Source: Candidatus Thiodiazotropha sp. (GTDB lineage: Bacteria > Pseudomonadota > Gammaproteobacteria > Chromatiales > Chromatiaceae). Taken from it: a stretch of 64,000 nucleotides of DNA. This document shows positions 24,820-35,310 of the stretch, piece after piece; within the stretch, counting starts at the first letter, position 1; each line of letters opens with the position of its first letter. The notes below the pieces were generated by a model. That model was not told the origin of the DNA. It saw only the letters and a program-made list of their open reading frames with translations, and made no database searches. The position numbers and the translations under genes were made by a program. Location: NCBI GenBank assembly GCA_023838465.1, contig JAIVEQ010000017.1, positions 1 through 64,000 of the forward strand, given 5' to 3'.

Positions 24820-25560
24820 TTACGGCTGGGCAGATAATGCCTGGCCGTTGGTCTTTTTACTGTCAGGTCCCATCAAGTAAAGATAATTTGCCATAATGGA
24901 TTCGGGTAACGGTAGTGTGCTTGGATCTTCACCAGGATAAGCCCAGGCACGCAGCGCTGTTTGGGTGGGTCCCGGTGCAATACTGTTGACGCGTATCTGA
25001 CTGTCTTCCAGCTCGTGGGCTAGTGTCTGCATCAGTCCTTCTATTGCAAACTTCGAGACGCCATAGGCTCCCCAGTATGCCTTGCCTTTTCGTCCCAGTT
25101 GATCAGAAGTGAAGATGATCGAGGCGTCATCTGCCTTACGTAATAGAGGTAGACAAGCCTGGGTCAGCATAAAGGCTGCGGTAAGATTGACTTGGATGAC
25201 CTTATTCCAGGTCTCAGGATCGAAATCATCAATGCGACTCAGCAGGGCGAGCTGTGCTGCGTTGTGAAGTAGGCCATGCAGTTGGCCAAATTCATGATAG
25301 AGGCTCTCACCCAGTGCATAGTAATCATCAACGGGAGCCTTCTCCAGATCAAAGGGAATAAGCGCAGGTGTGGGCCAACCAGCGGCTTCGATCAGATCAT
25401 AGGTCGTTTCGAGTTTACGCTCGTTGCGTCCCAGAAGCACAACTGTTGCACCGTGTTCGGCAAATGCCTTCGCGGCCGCCTGTCCGATACCGCTACCCGC
25501 ACCGGTCACCAGTATTATGCGCTCCTTAAGGAGCTCTTTTTCGGGATGATTCTCTTGCAT
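24820..25560 (-). CDS. yciK: Short-chain dehydrogenase/reductase, YciK family
   Basis: This 246-residue SDR has the nucleotide-binding motif T-G-A-G-S-G-I-G, the structural L-L-H-N-A-A, and the catalytic region with S-D-Q-L-G-R-K-G-K-A-Y-W-G-A-Y-G-V-S-K, where tyrosine and lysine are the catalytic pair. Sequence and location (third gene after ubiG and mupP on the same strand) match YciK, whose physiological substrate is uncertain. The gene starts 88 bp after mupP ends and no good ribosome binding site is visible. Confidence 0.9.
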   Translation of the reverse strand: MQENHPEKELLKERIILVTGAGSGIGQAAAKAFAEHGATVVLLGRNERKLETTYDLIEAAGWPTPALIPFDLEKAPVDDYYALGESLYHEFGQLHGLLHNAAQLALLSRIDDFDPETWNKVIQVNLTAAFMLTQACLPLLRKADDASIIFTSDQLGRKGKAYWGAYGVSKFAIEGLMQTLAHELEDSQIRVNSIAPGPTQTALRAWAYPGEDPSTLPLPESIMANYLYLMGPDSKKTNGQALSAQP

Positions 25561-25648
25561 GATTGTGTATTGTGATCAAAATAGGTCGCGTATTATAACT
25601 GGCTGATGTTGGTTGTGATATTGACAGTCATCGTCACGATGGCTTTTT

Positions 25649-26299
25649 TTAGAGCCATTGGAGTATCTCAAGGGGATGTTTGATCTGACCATCTGCCTGC
25701 CATTCGCCGGGATGGTCGTTTTCGCTGAGATAACCAAATAGGGCGACCAGTGTTTTGGTGCCGGCATTGCGACCGGCCTCGATGTCCCGGATGGCGTCAC
25801 CCACGTAGAGTGTTTGTGCAGGGTCTATCCCCGATTGTTGACAGGCATGCAGAATGGGTTGTGGATGGGGTTTGGCATAGGGGGTGGTGTCGCCACTGAC
25901 GATGGCGCTGGCCCTTTTGTCCATCCCCAGTTTTTGCATCAGGGGATCTGTCAGCCAAGCGGGCTTGTTGGTGACTATCCCCCAGTGAATTTCCCGCTGC
26001 TCCAGTTCCTTGATCAACGTCTCCATACCATCAAAAGGTTTGGTGTAGACAGCGATGTTGTTCAGGTAGATCTGCAGGAAATCCTTCTGCAGTTCAGTAA
26101 AGCGAACGTCATCAGGTTCGATATCGAATGCCACTTTCAACATCGCCTGACTGCCGTGTGAAACCGCAGGACGTACCTTTTCAAATGAAACAGTCTCTCG
26201 ACCTTGCCTGGTGAGAACCAGGTTCAGAGCAAAATGAAGGTCAGCTGCGGTATCGGCAAAGGTACCGTCCAGATCAAATAGAACACACTTGATGGGCAT
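25649..26299 (-). CDS. mupP: HAD-family phosphatase, MupP/Gph type
   Basis: This 216-residue haloacid-dehalogenase phosphatase has motif I F-D-L-D-G-T (nucleophile D9, acid D11), a small helical cap, motif II T-N-K and motif IV Y-V-G-D-A-I-R-D-I-E-A-G. It resembles both phosphoglycolate phosphatase and N-acetylmuramic acid 6-phosphate phosphatase. Its place between ubiG and yciK is the one I know for mupP in Pseudomonas, where it serves cell-wall recycling; I favour that name but cannot exclude gph. It starts 6 bp after ubiG. Confidence 0.85.
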   Translation of the reverse strand: MPIKCVLFDLDGTFADTAADLHFALNLVLTRQGRETVSFEKVRPAVSHGSQAMLKVAFDIEPDDVRFTELQKDFLQIYLNNIAVYTKPFDGMETLIKELEQREIHWGIVTNKPAWLTDPLMQKLGMDKRASAIVSGDTTPYAKPHPQPILHACQQSGIDPAQTLYVGDAIRDIEAGRNAGTKTLVALFGYLSENDHPGEWQADGQIKHPLEILQWL

Positions 26300-26305
26300 T
26301 ATTAG

Positions 26306-27016
26306 TCAGCGTTCTCTCGATGCAGCGATCAAATAGTTAACATCAACATCTTTACTCAGTTTGTAGGCTTGGGTGAGAGGGTTGTAACTCAGTCCGGTCA
26401 TACTGCGGCTGGTGAGACCAGCATCACGCATCCAGGCGTGAAGTTCAGAGGGACGAATGAATTTTGCATAGTCGTGTGTGCCCTTAGGCAGCAATTTCAA
26501 TAGGTATTCAGCACCGACGATAGCAAACAAATAGGCTTTAGGATTGCGATTGATGGTGGAGAAAAAGAGGTTGCCACCCGGCTTCACTGCTCTTGCACAA
26601 GCTTTCACTACAGATGCCGGGTCAGGTACATGCTCCAGCATCTCCATGCAAGTGACTACATCGAAGCTGTCTGGCTGTTCGTCTGCAAGTCGCTCAATTG
26701 GGATGCGTTCATAATTGACCTCTAACCCCGATTCCAATAGATGCAATCTGGCAACCTGAAGCGGAGCCTCACCCATGTCGATTCCAGTTACATGGGCGCC
26801 GCAGGCAGCCATGCTCTCCGATAGAATACCGCCGCCACAACCAACATCGAGTACCTTTTTACCGGCCAGAGGAGCAAGCTGCTGAATATAGTCCAGCCTG
26901 AGAGGATTTATCTCATGCAGGGGCTTGAATTCGCTGTGCGGGTCCCACCAACGTGATGCAAGCTGTTCAAACTTGCTAACCTCTGCATGGTCGACATTTA
27001 TCTGTTCAGTGCTCAT
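26306..27016 (-). CDS. ubiG: Ubiquinone biosynthesis O-methyltransferase UbiG
   Basis: This 236-residue S-adenosylmethionine-dependent methyltransferase performs both O-methylations in ubiquinone synthesis. Motif I reads [13 protein letters not shown]. The N-terminus contains [11 protein letters not shown] and the family-typical L-H-E-I-N-P-L-R-L. The membrane-contact insertion near [10 protein letters not shown] is also present. It is the first gene of ubiG-mupP-yciK. Its upstream region is a long non-coding gap. Confidence 0.95.
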   Translation of the reverse strand: MSTEQINVDHAEVSKFEQLASRWWDPHSEFKPLHEINPLRLDYIQQLAPLAGKKVLDVGCGGGILSESMAACGAHVTGIDMGEAPLQVARLHLLESGLEVNYERIPIERLADEQPDSFDVVTCMEMLEHVPDPASVVKACARAVKPGGNLFFSTINRNPKAYLFAIVGAEYLLKLLPKGTHDYAKFIRPSELHAWMRDAGLTSRSMTGLSYNPLTQAYKLSKDVDVNYLIAASRER

Positions 27017-27706
27017 CGTATTGGGTTATTCCTGTGACCAATCTTCAACTTGTAACTCGGATACTCGCTGAAATCATTCTTTATTGCGGTACGGTTTTTT
27101 TACCGTCCCGACAGTACACACTCACATTTTTGTGGGCATGGGCATAACCTATATATAGGCTATGCTCATGCCAAACATATACTCTTTCATGAGCCGCCGC
27201 ATAGTCCAGTCGTGAAACGGATTGATAAACCGGTTGGGTAATGCTGACTCAGTTGTAACCACTGAACCAGTGTGTCAATGACCGACCCGGCCTCTTATTG
27301 GCCGATGTGATGCGGCTCCTCCAGTAGCGGGCCTCTCTCTTTGCTCGTTGACCTGCATCTCATTATCCACCATTAATCAAACAAATACACTTTGAAAGAG
27401 GTAACATCTACTTCACGCAGAGAGGGACACATAAGGAATACAAACAGGTCCCGGAGAGCTGGTGGTCACCCCAAGTCAATATGCAAATGGGTCTATCCAA
27501 TTATCCTATTGACACCCAATGAACGCACTTTTCATTTCAAGTTGCTGCTTTTGTGGCGTTCATCAGGACGGTATTGTTGGGTTAACTGCAAAATTCTAAC
27601 TAGCTGCTTGGTGATAAGTGGGTGATTGGCTGTTTCGATACAATAAATTTTACACTAGACTCGGGTAGAAAATGGATATTCATTCATCCTGAAACGGAGA
27701 ACTATT
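27017..27706. other. 690-bp non-coding gap with a large hairpin
   Basis: No supported gene is present. It holds the divergent promoters for ubiG and the PstS-like gene and a 38-bp palindromic hairpin (27135-27172). A frame of 77 codons at 27392-27625 lacks a ribosome binding site and a recognisable product. This gap plus the PstS-like gene interrupts an otherwise conserved gene order and may be acquired DNA. Confidence 0.5.
27135..27172. repeat. 38-bp imperfect palindrome
   Basis: Two 19-nt arms pair around ctatatatag with two mismatched positions, one of which would be a G-U pair in RNA. The outer arms read GGCATG...CATGCC. No thymine run follows on either strand. It could be a mobile palindromic repeat, a cruciform, or part of a small RNA. 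Confidence 0.65.
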
Positions 27707-28585
27707 TTGAGCAGTCAATTTTTATTGCGCCTGCTGTTGCTGGCACTTTTACCGCTCAGTGTACAAGCCCTGGAGCTCTCCTGGGTGGGCTGTGGCATCA
27801 CTCGCAATGCCTTTATGGCTGATTTGGCCGCTGCCTATGAGTTGGAGACCGGGATCAGCATCAATATCTCCGGAGGAGGGGCTACCAAAGGGATCCGTGC
27901 CATAGCCGCCAGGCAAGCGGATATCGGTGGGGCCTGTCGCTATACCCTGAAGCGCAATCGGGAGGAAGCGGGAGCCAGCATGATTCCAGTGGCCTGGGAT
28001 GCACTGGTGGTCGTGGTGCATAAGTCCAATCCCCTCGATTCGATCAGCCTGCCACAATTGCGTGATCTTTATCTGGGCAAGATCACCAACTGGTCGCAAT
28101 TGGGTGGGGAGGATCAGCCACTGGAACTACTGATCCGCAAGGGAAAGATCTCGGGGGTTGGCTACACTCTGCGTAAACATCTGTTCGAAAGTCCGGAGGT
28201 TGAATTCAAGAGTGAGTATGAGTTCCCTTCTTCGGGTCCCCTGGAAAAAGCGGTCGAGCAGAATCGCAATGCCATCGCGGTCACCGGTATCGCCAGTGCC
28301 CATAAACGGAACTTCAAGATTCTCAAGCTGGAAGGCAGGGATCCGAGTTTCGAGAACATCCGTACTGGTAACTACCTGCTCTATCGCCCTTTATTTCTGG
28401 TACTCAGCAAGAACTCTCCCAACAGTCGGGAGGCCGATCGGTTTATTCAGTTCGCTTTGGGTCCAAAAGGCCGGGAGATCATCAGCAAGAATCAGGTGGT
28501 GCCCTACTTTGACGGCATGCTGCTGTTGCAGAAGCGTCTGGATGAATGGAAACGGTTTATCCGGGAGTCCCTGGCCAAGCATTAA
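27707..28585 (+). CDS. PstS-like phosphate-type periplasmic binding protein, orphan
   Basis: This 292-residue protein has a signal peptide ending near V-Q-A and the PBP-like-2 fold of phosphate-binding proteins: S-G-G-G-A-T-K-G-I-R near residues 55-64, A-D-I-G-G, L-G-K-I-T-N-W, and the S-S-G-P-L segment where PstS proteins contact phosphate. No pstC, pstA or pstB lies nearby, so it may be a receptor for another system or a polyphosphate/phosphate sensor. The start is TTG 27707, supported by a GGAGAA site. It sits between ubiG and mtaD, which are usually closer together. Confidence 0.82.
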   Translation: MSSQFLLRLLLLALLPLSVQALELSWVGCGITRNAFMADLAAAYELETGISINISGGGATKGIRAIAARQADIGGACRYTLKRNREEAGASMIPVAWDALVVVVHKSNPLDSISLPQLRDLYLGKITNWSQLGGEDQPLELLIRKGKISGVGYTLRKHLFESPEVEFKSEYEFPSSGPLEKAVEQNRNAIAVTGIASAHKRNFKILKLEGRDPSFENIRTGNYLLYRPLFLVLSKNSPNSREADRFIQFALGPKGREIISKNQVVPYFDGMLLLQKRLDEWKRFIRESLAKH

Positions 28586-28648
28586 GCGCCCGGAATTGCA
28601 TGCTACTCACATCGGAATAACCCGTCAGTCAAGGGTGGTAGCGAAGGC

Positions 28649-29989
28649 TTAATCTACTTTACTGTCGGCATCTGCAGCCATGATGCGATCCCGCCAATGG
28701 CTTGTACGGTCGATCAGCTGACCCTCATCAAGCGTTGTGAGTCTGCCTTCGCTGACCAGTAGGCGTCCTGCTACCCAAGCATGGGTGACCTGCTCGCGCC
28801 CAGCAGCGTAGACCAACTGGGAAATGGGATGATAGATAGGTTGTGTGTTTATCCGGTTTAAATCGACTGCGATCATATCTGCCGATTTCCCCAGTTCCAG
28901 GGATCCGGTCTCCTGCTGAAGGCCAAGTGCCATGGCACCATTGATGGTTGCCATCGAAAGCGCCTTGGCGGCAGGCAGTGTACTGGCATTGCCTGCAACA
29001 CCCTTTGCCAGCAGGGCTGCACTGCGCATTTCACTGAACATATCAAGATCGTTATTGCTGGCGGCGCCATCGGTACCAAGCGCTACATTGATGCCGGCCT
29101 CAATAAGTTCAGCTACCGGACAAAATCCGCTGGCCAGTTTTTGGTTGGATTCAGGGCAGTGCACAACATGTGCACCACTTGCGGCAAACAGGTCGATCTC
29201 TTGTTTCTCCAGGTGGGTCATATGCACGGCTGCCAGTGACGGGGATAGCAGACCCAGGGCATCTAATCGCGCAAGTGGGCGGCTGCTATGGTGTTGTAAT
29301 CCTTGTACGATTTCATCGTGGGTTTCATGGACATGCATGTGGACCGGTATTTCAAGTTCATCCGCAAAGGTGCGAATTTGCTCCAGCACCGGATTGGCGA
29401 CAGAGTAGGGTGCATGGGGCGCAAAGGCTGTATGGATCAGTGGGTTGGTGCGAAATTGATCATGTACATGCAAGCCTTTATGTAAGTAATCATCACCGTC
29501 ACTGGCCCAGGCAGAGGGGAAATCGATGGCGATCAAGCCGAGTACGGCGCGGATACCTGCTTGATTGGCAACACGACCTGTAATATCGGGAAAAAAGTAC
29601 ATGTCGTTGAAGCAAGTGGTGCCACTGAGAAGCATCTCTGCAATCGCCAGCTGGGTGCCGTCATGGATAAACTCTTCATTCACCCATTTTGCTTCAGCTG
29701 GCCAGATATGTTCATTCAGCCAGGTCATCAGCGGCATGTCATCGGCCAGACCTCTGAGCAGGGCCATCGCTGCGTGGGTATGGGTATTGACCAGTCCAGG
29801 GATGAGAACCTGCCCAGGTAAGGCAATATCATGGTCTGTTTGGTATTGCGATTTCGCCTGTTCAGTCGGCAGGATGGCATCGATTCGGCCCCCTTTCACA
29901 ACGAGGGAGTGTTCAGTCAGGATCAGATTTTCCGGGATTATCGGAATGATCCATTCGGGGTGAATAAGTTGATCGACCTGCTTTGGCAT
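28649..29989 (-). CDS. mtaD: 5'-methylthioadenosine/S-adenosylhomocysteine deaminase
   Basis: This 446-residue amidohydrolase (TRZ/ATZ type) has the metal motif N-T-H-T-H early, H-M-H-V-H-E-T at mid-length, H-M-T-H-L and the terminal aspartate in G-T-D-G-A-A-S-N-N-D-L-D-M. It converts methylthioadenosine to methylthioinosine (and/or S-adenosylhomocysteine to S-inosylhomocysteine). Divergent placement against mtnA supports the methylthioadenosine deamination route known from Pseudomonas, in which the product is cleaved by a phosphorylase (not seen here) and handed to MtnA. Confidence 0.92.
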   Translation of the reverse strand: MPKQVDQLIHPEWIIPIIPENLILTEHSLVVKGGRIDAILPTEQAKSQYQTDHDIALPGQVLIPGLVNTHTHAAMALLRGLADDMPLMTWLNEHIWPAEAKWVNEEFIHDGTQLAIAEMLLSGTTCFNDMYFFPDITGRVANQAGIRAVLGLIAIDFPSAWASDGDDYLHKGLHVHDQFRTNPLIHTAFAPHAPYSVANPVLEQIRTFADELEIPVHMHVHETHDEIVQGLQHHSSRPLARLDALGLLSPSLAAVHMTHLEKQEIDLFAASGAHVVHCPESNQKLASGFCPVAELIEAGINVALGTDGAASNNDLDMFSEMRSAALLAKGVAGNASTLPAAKALSMATINGAMALGLQQETGSLELGKSADMIAVDLNRINTQPIYHPISQLVYAAGREQVTHAWVAGRLLVSEGRLTTLDEGQLIDRTSHWRDRIMAADADSKVD

Positions 29990-30112
29990 CGTATCTCTAT
30001 TGTCTCTGAAATCATTGAACTATGTGAGACACTACACTTGGTTCATTTAAAAAAGCAATTGTAACCAGCCGGCAGCCCTGTAAATAACAACAAATTACTA
30101 CGGTGTCTCAAT

Positions 30113-31177
30113 ATGGATCTATCCAAGCTTTCCGCCCAGGCAACTGCCGACGATGCAATCATCTGGCGTGAGGGGCATTTTTATTTACTTGATCAGCGAG
30201 TATTGCCTGATAGGGTGGATTTTATAGAGTTGAATAGTGCCTCAGAAACCGCGCAGGCAATACATGACATGGTCGTGCGAGGTGCGCCGGCAATTGGCAT
30301 AACAGCGGCCTATGGAGTGGTGCTGGCAGGACAGGCGGCCTATCAATCATCAGCACAGCGCTGGCAATCCACGATTCGTGCCGATCTCGATACACTGCGG
30401 CTATCCAGGCCGACAGCGGTCAACCTCTTCTGGGCGTTGAACCGAATGGAGAGATTGATCGATGGCTTGTCTGCAACGGAAGACCCTACTGAATCACTAC
30501 TACAAGAGGCTATCCTGATCCATGATGAGGATGTCAGGGCTAACCGGAAAATGGGTGAGCTGGGTGCAGCATTGATTGAATCCAATGCAGGTGTCATCAC
30601 CCATTGTAATGCCGGTGCACTTGCCACAGGTGGTTATGGAACAGCTCTGGGGGTTATACGTTCCGCACATGGCAAGGGCTTGATCCGGGAGGTTTTTGCA
30701 GATGAGACCCGTCCCTGGTTACAAGGGGCTCGTCTGACTGCCTGGGAGCTGCTTCAAGATGAGATACCTGTCACCCTGTTGGCCGATGGTGCGGCTGCTC
30801 ATCGTATGGCGCAGGGGGGGGTGAATTGGGTGATTGTGGGGTCGGACCGGATTGCTGCCAATGGTGATGTGGCCAATAAGATAGGTACCTATAGTCTGGC
30901 AGTGGCTGCGAAGTATCATGGGGTTAAGGTGATGGTGGCAGCACCTACCTCAACAATTGATATGAGCCTCGCTTCAGGGGGGGAGATACCTATCGAGGTA
31001 AGGAGTGGGGATGAGCTGCTGTTTTGTGGAGGTCGACAGATCGCCGCACAAGGGGCGGGAGTGTGGAATCCAGTGTTCGATGTCACCCCGGCCGAATTGG
31101 TGGATGCAATTGTCACAGAGAGGGGGGTTGTATTCTCGCCAAATAAGAAAAAGATGCAAAAACTTCTGATGGATTAA
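30113..31177 (+). CDS. mtnA: S-methyl-5-thioribose-1-phosphate isomerase MtnA
   Basis: This 354-residue isomerase of the methionine salvage pathway belongs to the eIF2B-alpha-like family. It carries the substrate-site [13 protein letters not shown], the catalytic cysteine segment [18 protein letters not shown], and the catalytic aspartate stretch [19 protein letters not shown]. It is divergent from mtaD. A probable intrinsic terminator lies just after the stop. Confidence 0.95.
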   Translation: MDLSKLSAQATADDAIIWREGHFYLLDQRVLPDRVDFIELNSASETAQAIHDMVVRGAPAIGITAAYGVVLAGQAAYQSSAQRWQSTIRADLDTLRLSRPTAVNLFWALNRMERLIDGLSATEDPTESLLQEAILIHDEDVRANRKMGELGAALIESNAGVITHCNAGALATGGYGTALGVIRSAHGKGLIREVFADETRPWLQGARLTAWELLQDEIPVTLLADGAAAHRMAQGGVNWVIVGSDRIAANGDVANKIGTYSLAVAAKYHGVKVMVAAPTSTIDMSLASGGEIPIEVRSGDELLFCGGRQIAAQGAGVWNPVFDVTPAELVDAIVTERGVVFSPNKKKMQKLLMD

Positions 31178-31188
31178 CCTGAGAGCTT

Positions 31189-31213
31189 CTGAAATTGGAT
31201 TTCAGGCGTTTTT
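31189..31213 (+). terminator. Probable intrinsic terminator after mtnA
   Basis: CTGAAAT and ATTTCAG form a 7-bp stem with a 3-nt loop (31189-31205), followed by GCG and six thymines. The stem is AU-rich, so termination may be partial. It separates mtnA from gyrA. Confidence 0.55.
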
Positions 31214-31307
31214 TATACAACACAGTGTCAGGGGGCTATGATACAATGCGCTTTTTCTGACGCCCTACAGAATCAGCTAGGGCGATAGCGAAAGTTACCA
31301 AAAACAG

Positions 31308-33884
31308 ATGACCGAATTCGCCAAAGAAGTACTCCCCGTCAATCTCGAAGACGAGATGCGACAATCCTACCTAGATTACGCGATGAGCGTTATCGTGGGT
31401 CGTGCACTGCCAGATGTGCGAGATGGACTCAAACCTGTCCACCGTCGTGTGCTCTATGCCATGAACGTGCTGGGCAACGATTGGAATAAGGCTTACAAGA
31501 AGTCTGCGCGTATCGTGGGTGATGTGATTGGTAAATACCATCCCCATGGCGACACGGCCGTCTATGACACCATCGTGCGTATGGCTCAGCCGTTTTCAAT
31601 GCGTTACATGCTCGTCGATGGGCAAGGCAATTTCGGCTCCGTGGATGGCGATTCTCCTGCTGCCATGCGTTACACCGAAGTGCGCATGGCCCGCATTGCC
31701 CACACTATGCTGGACGATTTGGACAAGGAGACAGTCGATTTCGTAACCAACTATGACGAAACAGAGCGTGAACCTGCAGTTTTACCGGCTCGCGCACCCA
31801 ATCTATTGATCAACGGTTCTGCGGGTATTGCGGTGGGGATGGCGACCAATGTGCCACCTCACAATCTCACAGAAGTGATCAATGCCTGTATTGCAGTGAT
31901 CGACGATCCCTCAATTTCCATCGACCAGCTGTTACCTTATGTACCTGGCCCCGATTTTCCTACTGCTGGCCTGATCAATGGTGCAAGCGGTATCAAGGAG
32001 GCTTATCATACCGGGCGCGGCAGAATCTATATGCGTGCTCGCACAGAGGTAGAGACCAACGACAGCAATGGCAAACAGACGATCATCGTCCACGAGCTAC
32101 CCTATCAGGTCAACAAAGCCCGCCTGATCGAAAAGATTGCCGAGCTTGTAAAAGATAAGCGGATCGAAGGTATTACTGAACTGCGTGATGAATCCGACAA
32201 GGATGGCATGCGTATCGTCATCGAACTGCGTCGGGGTGAAGTGGCAGAGGTGGTGCTCAACAACCTCTTTCAACAGACTGCCATGCAGAGTGTGTTTGGT
32301 ATCAATATGGTGGCCTTGGTGGATGGCCGACCACGCCTGCTTAATCTAAAGCAGCTGCTGGAGTTTTTCATTCGCCACCGTCGTGAGGTGGTAACCCGCC
32401 GCACCCTGTTCGAACTGCGCAAAGCGAGAGATCGTGCCCATGTGCTTGAGGGCCTGGCCGTAGCGCTGGCCAATATCGATGAGGTGATCCAGCTGATTAA
32501 GCAGGCCGCCAGCCCGGCTGAGGCAAAGAAAGGACTGTTGGCACGTCATTGGCAGTCGGGCACGGTCGAGTCCATGCTTGAGCGGACCGGTGCTTCCAGT
32601 ACCCGACCGGAAGACCTGTCTGACGAATATGGTCTCACTGCACAAGGCTATCGCCTGACTGAGGTCCAAGCCCAGGCGATCCTGGATTTGCGGTTACACC
32701 GGCTAACAGGTCTTGAACAAGATAAAATAATTAAGGAATTCGAGGAGTTACTGGATAAAATTGCTGGTCTTCTTGATATTCTTGGCAGTCCTGATCGACT
32801 GATGGAGGTGATTCGTGGCGAACTACTGGATATCCGTGAGCAGTATGGTGATGAACGCCGTACTGAAATTATCCAGAACCGTCTTGACCTCACCCTGGAG
32901 GACCTGATCACTGAGGAGGATGTTGTGGTGACACTCTCCCACGCAGGCTATGCCAAAGCCCAACCAATCAGTACCTATCAGGCTCAACGCCGAGGCGGCA
33001 AGGGTAAAATCGCGACAGCGACCAAGGATGAAGACTTTGTCGACAAACTCTTCGTTGCCAGTACTCATGACACCATTCTCTGTTTCTCGAATATGGGTAA
33101 GGTCTATTGGTTGAAGGTCTATGAACTGCCTCAAGCTGGACGCAATGCCCGTGGCAAGCCAATCGTCAATTTATTGCCGCTGGATCAGGATGAGCAGATC
33201 AACGCAATTCTGCCTGTGCGTGACTATGAGGCTGACCGCTATGTCTTCATGGCGACCAGTTCCGGTACCGTGAAAAAGACACCTTTAGAGGCCTTCTCAC
33301 GACCGCGTAGCAATGGCATTATCGCCGTGGATCTTCGTGATGGTGACAAACTGGTTGGGGTGGCCGTCACGGATGGTGAGCAGGATATCCTTCTCTTCAG
33401 CAGTACCGGCAAGGCAGTACGCTTTTCTGAATCCAAGGTCAGGGCAATGGGCCGCACCGCTTGCGGTGTCCGCGGCATTCGTCTGGAAGAGGGACATCAA
33501 GTGGTCTCTCTGATCGTTGCCGATGAAGGCGATGTGCTGACTGTGACTGAGAACGGCTTTGGTAAACGGACGCCTATTAAAGAGTATCCAATCCATGGTC
33601 GGGGTGGCCAGGGAGTGATCTCGATTCAGACCTCTGAACGCAATGGCAACGTTGTCGGTTCAGTTCAGGTAATCGATGAAGATGAGATTATGATGATTTC
33701 AGATGGAGGGACACTGGTACGAAACCGTGTCGGCGAAATTTCACAGATGGGGCGTAATACCCAGGGTGTCATTATGATTCGCCTCAGCAAGAAAGAGAAA
33801 TTAATCGGCGTCGAGCGTATCGAAAACCTTGAAACGGATGAGGGTGAAGAGGAGGATTCGGAAAACATCACCGACAGCGACTGA
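31308..33884 (+). CDS. gyrA: DNA gyrase subunit A
   Basis: This 858-residue breakage-reunion subunit of DNA gyrase has catalytic tyrosine Y122 in A-M-R-Y-T-E-V. The quinolone-determining stretch is [10 protein letters not shown] with Thr at 83 and Asp at 87 (Escherichia coli has Ser83; Thr is the natural residue in several species). The C-terminal beta-pinwheel carries the GyrA-box-like Q-R-R-G-G-K-G. The end is an acidic tail (E-E-E-D-S-E-N). The gene heads the long co-directional block to ihfB but has a 327-bp gap before serC. Confidence 0.97.
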   Translation: MTEFAKEVLPVNLEDEMRQSYLDYAMSVIVGRALPDVRDGLKPVHRRVLYAMNVLGNDWNKAYKKSARIVGDVIGKYHPHGDTAVYDTIVRMAQPFSMRYMLVDGQGNFGSVDGDSPAAMRYTEVRMARIAHTMLDDLDKETVDFVTNYDETEREPAVLPARAPNLLINGSAGIAVGMATNVPPHNLTEVINACIAVIDDPSISIDQLLPYVPGPDFPTAGLINGASGIKEAYHTGRGRIYMRARTEVETNDSNGKQTIIVHELPYQVNKARLIEKIAELVKDKRIEGITELRDESDKDGMRIVIELRRGEVAEVVLNNLFQQTAMQSVFGINMVALVDGRPRLLNLKQLLEFFIRHRREVVTRRTLFELRKARDRAHVLEGLAVALANIDEVIQLIKQAASPAEAKKGLLARHWQSGTVESMLERTGASSTRPEDLSDEYGLTAQGYRLTEVQAQAILDLRLHRLTGLEQDKIIKEFEELLDKIAGLLDILGSPDRLMEVIRGELLDIREQYGDERRTEIIQNRLDLTLEDLITEEDVVVTLSHAGYAKAQPISTYQAQRRGGKGKIATATKDEDFVDKLFVASTHDTILCFSNMGKVYWLKVYELPQAGRNARGKPIVNLLPLDQDEQINAILPVRDYEADRYVFMATSSGTVKKTPLEAFSRPRSNGIIAVDLRDGDKLVGVAVTDGEQDILLFSSTGKAVRFSESKVRAMGRTACGVRGIRLEEGHQVVSLIVADEGDVLTVTENGFGKRTPIKEYPIHGRGGQGVISIQTSERNGNVVGSVQVIDEDEIMMISDGGTLVRNRVGEISQMGRNTQGVIMIRLSKKEKLIGVERIENLETDEGEEEDSENITDSD

Positions 33885-34211
33885 TCGTTGCTAAAGGGTC
33901 CCGGAGTAATGACTTATTCCATCTTGGTTCTCTTATTCTCTCTGTTTTTTACGTTGAGACAAGGGCTGAATAGATCGATAATGCACCCCATTCCAAGCCT
34001 TGTTTCGAGGCTAAAAAACCTGACGCTCTCCTTGGACAATGGAACATGTCCATAGGCCTACCCCAAATGGTGACAACGGAATTGAATGAGTTAAACCTGA
34101 ATCCACGGGTTCAGGTTGAAATCCTGGGTTATGCCATTCGCTGGCATGTGCCCTTGGAGATATTTTTTTAGCGTAATAACCCTATCTATTTAAGAGATTG
34201 AGAGGCTATAG
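33885..34211. other. Gap between gyrA and serC
   Basis: It contains a hairpin at 34094-34117 (AACCTGAA paired with TTCAGGTT, loop 8 nt), about 95 bp before serC, with a run of seven thymines only 35 nt later. A 48-codon frame begins at about 33909 but has poor signals. The stretch probably carries the end of the gyrA transcript and the serC promoter. Confidence 0.4.
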
Positions 34212-35294
34212 ATGTCACGAGTCTTTAACTTTAGCGCCGGTCCTGCGATGTTGCCGGAAGAGGTTCTACAACAAGCCAGGGAAGAGATGCTTGATTGGCA
34301 GGGCGCGGGAATGTCGGTGATGGAGATGAGCCACCGTGGGAAGGAGTTCATGTCCATTGCAGAACAGGCCGAAGCTGATCTTCGCGCTTTATTACAGATA
34401 CCTGAAAACTACAAGGTGTTGTTTCTGCAAGGGGGTGCCTCGAGCCAGTTTGCCATGGTGCCGATGAACTTGACCCGTGACAATCATAAGGTCGATTACA
34501 TCAATACCGGTTCCTGGTCTAAAAAAGCGATTGCTGAAGCCAAGCGTTATGCTGATGTCAACCTGGCGGCCAGTACGGAACAGACGAAATTTACAATGAC
34601 TCCTGAACAGGCAGAGCTGAATCTCAGCAGCGATGCTGCCTATGTTCACTACACACCAAACGAGACCATACAGGGTGTGGAGTTTCCTTATGTGCCGGAG
34701 ACTGGGAATGTTCCGCTGATTGCTGATTTCTCATCGACTATTCTCTCGCGTCCTATCGATGTCTCCCGATATGGGATTATTTACGCTGGTGCACAGAAGA
34801 ACATTGGACCTGCCGGACTGACGTTGGTGATTGTGCGTGAGGATCTGATCGGAAATGCGGCTGATGATACGCCGGTGATGTTTCAGTACGCGACACATAG
34901 CGAAAACGGTTCTATGTACAATACGCCGCCTACCTATGGCTGGTACCTGGCAGGACTGGTCTTCAAATGGGTGTTGGGAAAAGGTGGCCTGACCGGCATG
35001 TCCGCCATTAATCAACGTAAGGCAGAGGCTCTCTACAACACCATTGATAGCTCTGACTTTTATGCTAATCCTGTGGCTCCCAATAGTCGTTCCTGGATGA
35101 ATGTTCCATTTATTCTGGCTGACGCCAGTTTAGACAGTAAGTTTATTGAGGGCGCGAGCGCAGAAGGACTCAAGACCCTCAAGGGGCATCGCTCTGTGGG
35201 TGGTATGCGCGCCAGTATTTATAACGCCATGCCGGAAGCAGGCGTCAAGACCTTGATAGATTTCATGGTCGAGTTTGAACGAGTCAATGGTTAA
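34212..35294 (+). CDS. serC: Phosphoserine aminotransferase SerC
   Basis: This 360-residue class V PLP aminotransferase is used in serine (and often pyridoxal phosphate) synthesis. It starts R-V-F-N-F-S-A-G-P-A. PLP-binding features are the G-G-A-S-S-Q-F segment and the Schiff-base lysine in Y-A-G-A-Q-K-N-I-G-P-A-G. It is followed after 16 bp by serA, giving two successive serine-pathway enzymes (SerA then SerC in biochemical order). Confidence 0.96.
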   Translation: MSRVFNFSAGPAMLPEEVLQQAREEMLDWQGAGMSVMEMSHRGKEFMSIAEQAEADLRALLQIPENYKVLFLQGGASSQFAMVPMNLTRDNHKVDYINTGSWSKKAIAEAKRYADVNLAASTEQTKFTMTPEQAELNLSSDAAYVHYTPNETIQGVEFPYVPETGNVPLIADFSSTILSRPIDVSRYGIIYAGAQKNIGPAGLTLVIVREDLIGNAADDTPVMFQYATHSENGSMYNTPPTYGWYLAGLVFKWVLGKGGLTGMSAINQRKAEALYNTIDSSDFYANPVAPNSRSWMNVPFILADASLDSKFIEGASAEGLKTLKGHRSVGGMRASIYNAMPEAGVKTLIDFMVEFERVNG

Positions 35295-35310
35295 CTAGCA
35301 GAGAAATAAC

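Noticed and set aside
27392..27625. 77-codon open frame upstream of the PstS-like gene
   Set aside because: No ribosome binding site, odd composition rich in Arg/Trp/Cys, and no similarity I recognise.
33909..34055. 48-codon open frame between gyrA and serC
   Set aside because: The ribosome binding site is too close to the ATG, there is no recognisable family, and the stretch is better explained as terminator and promoter sequence.
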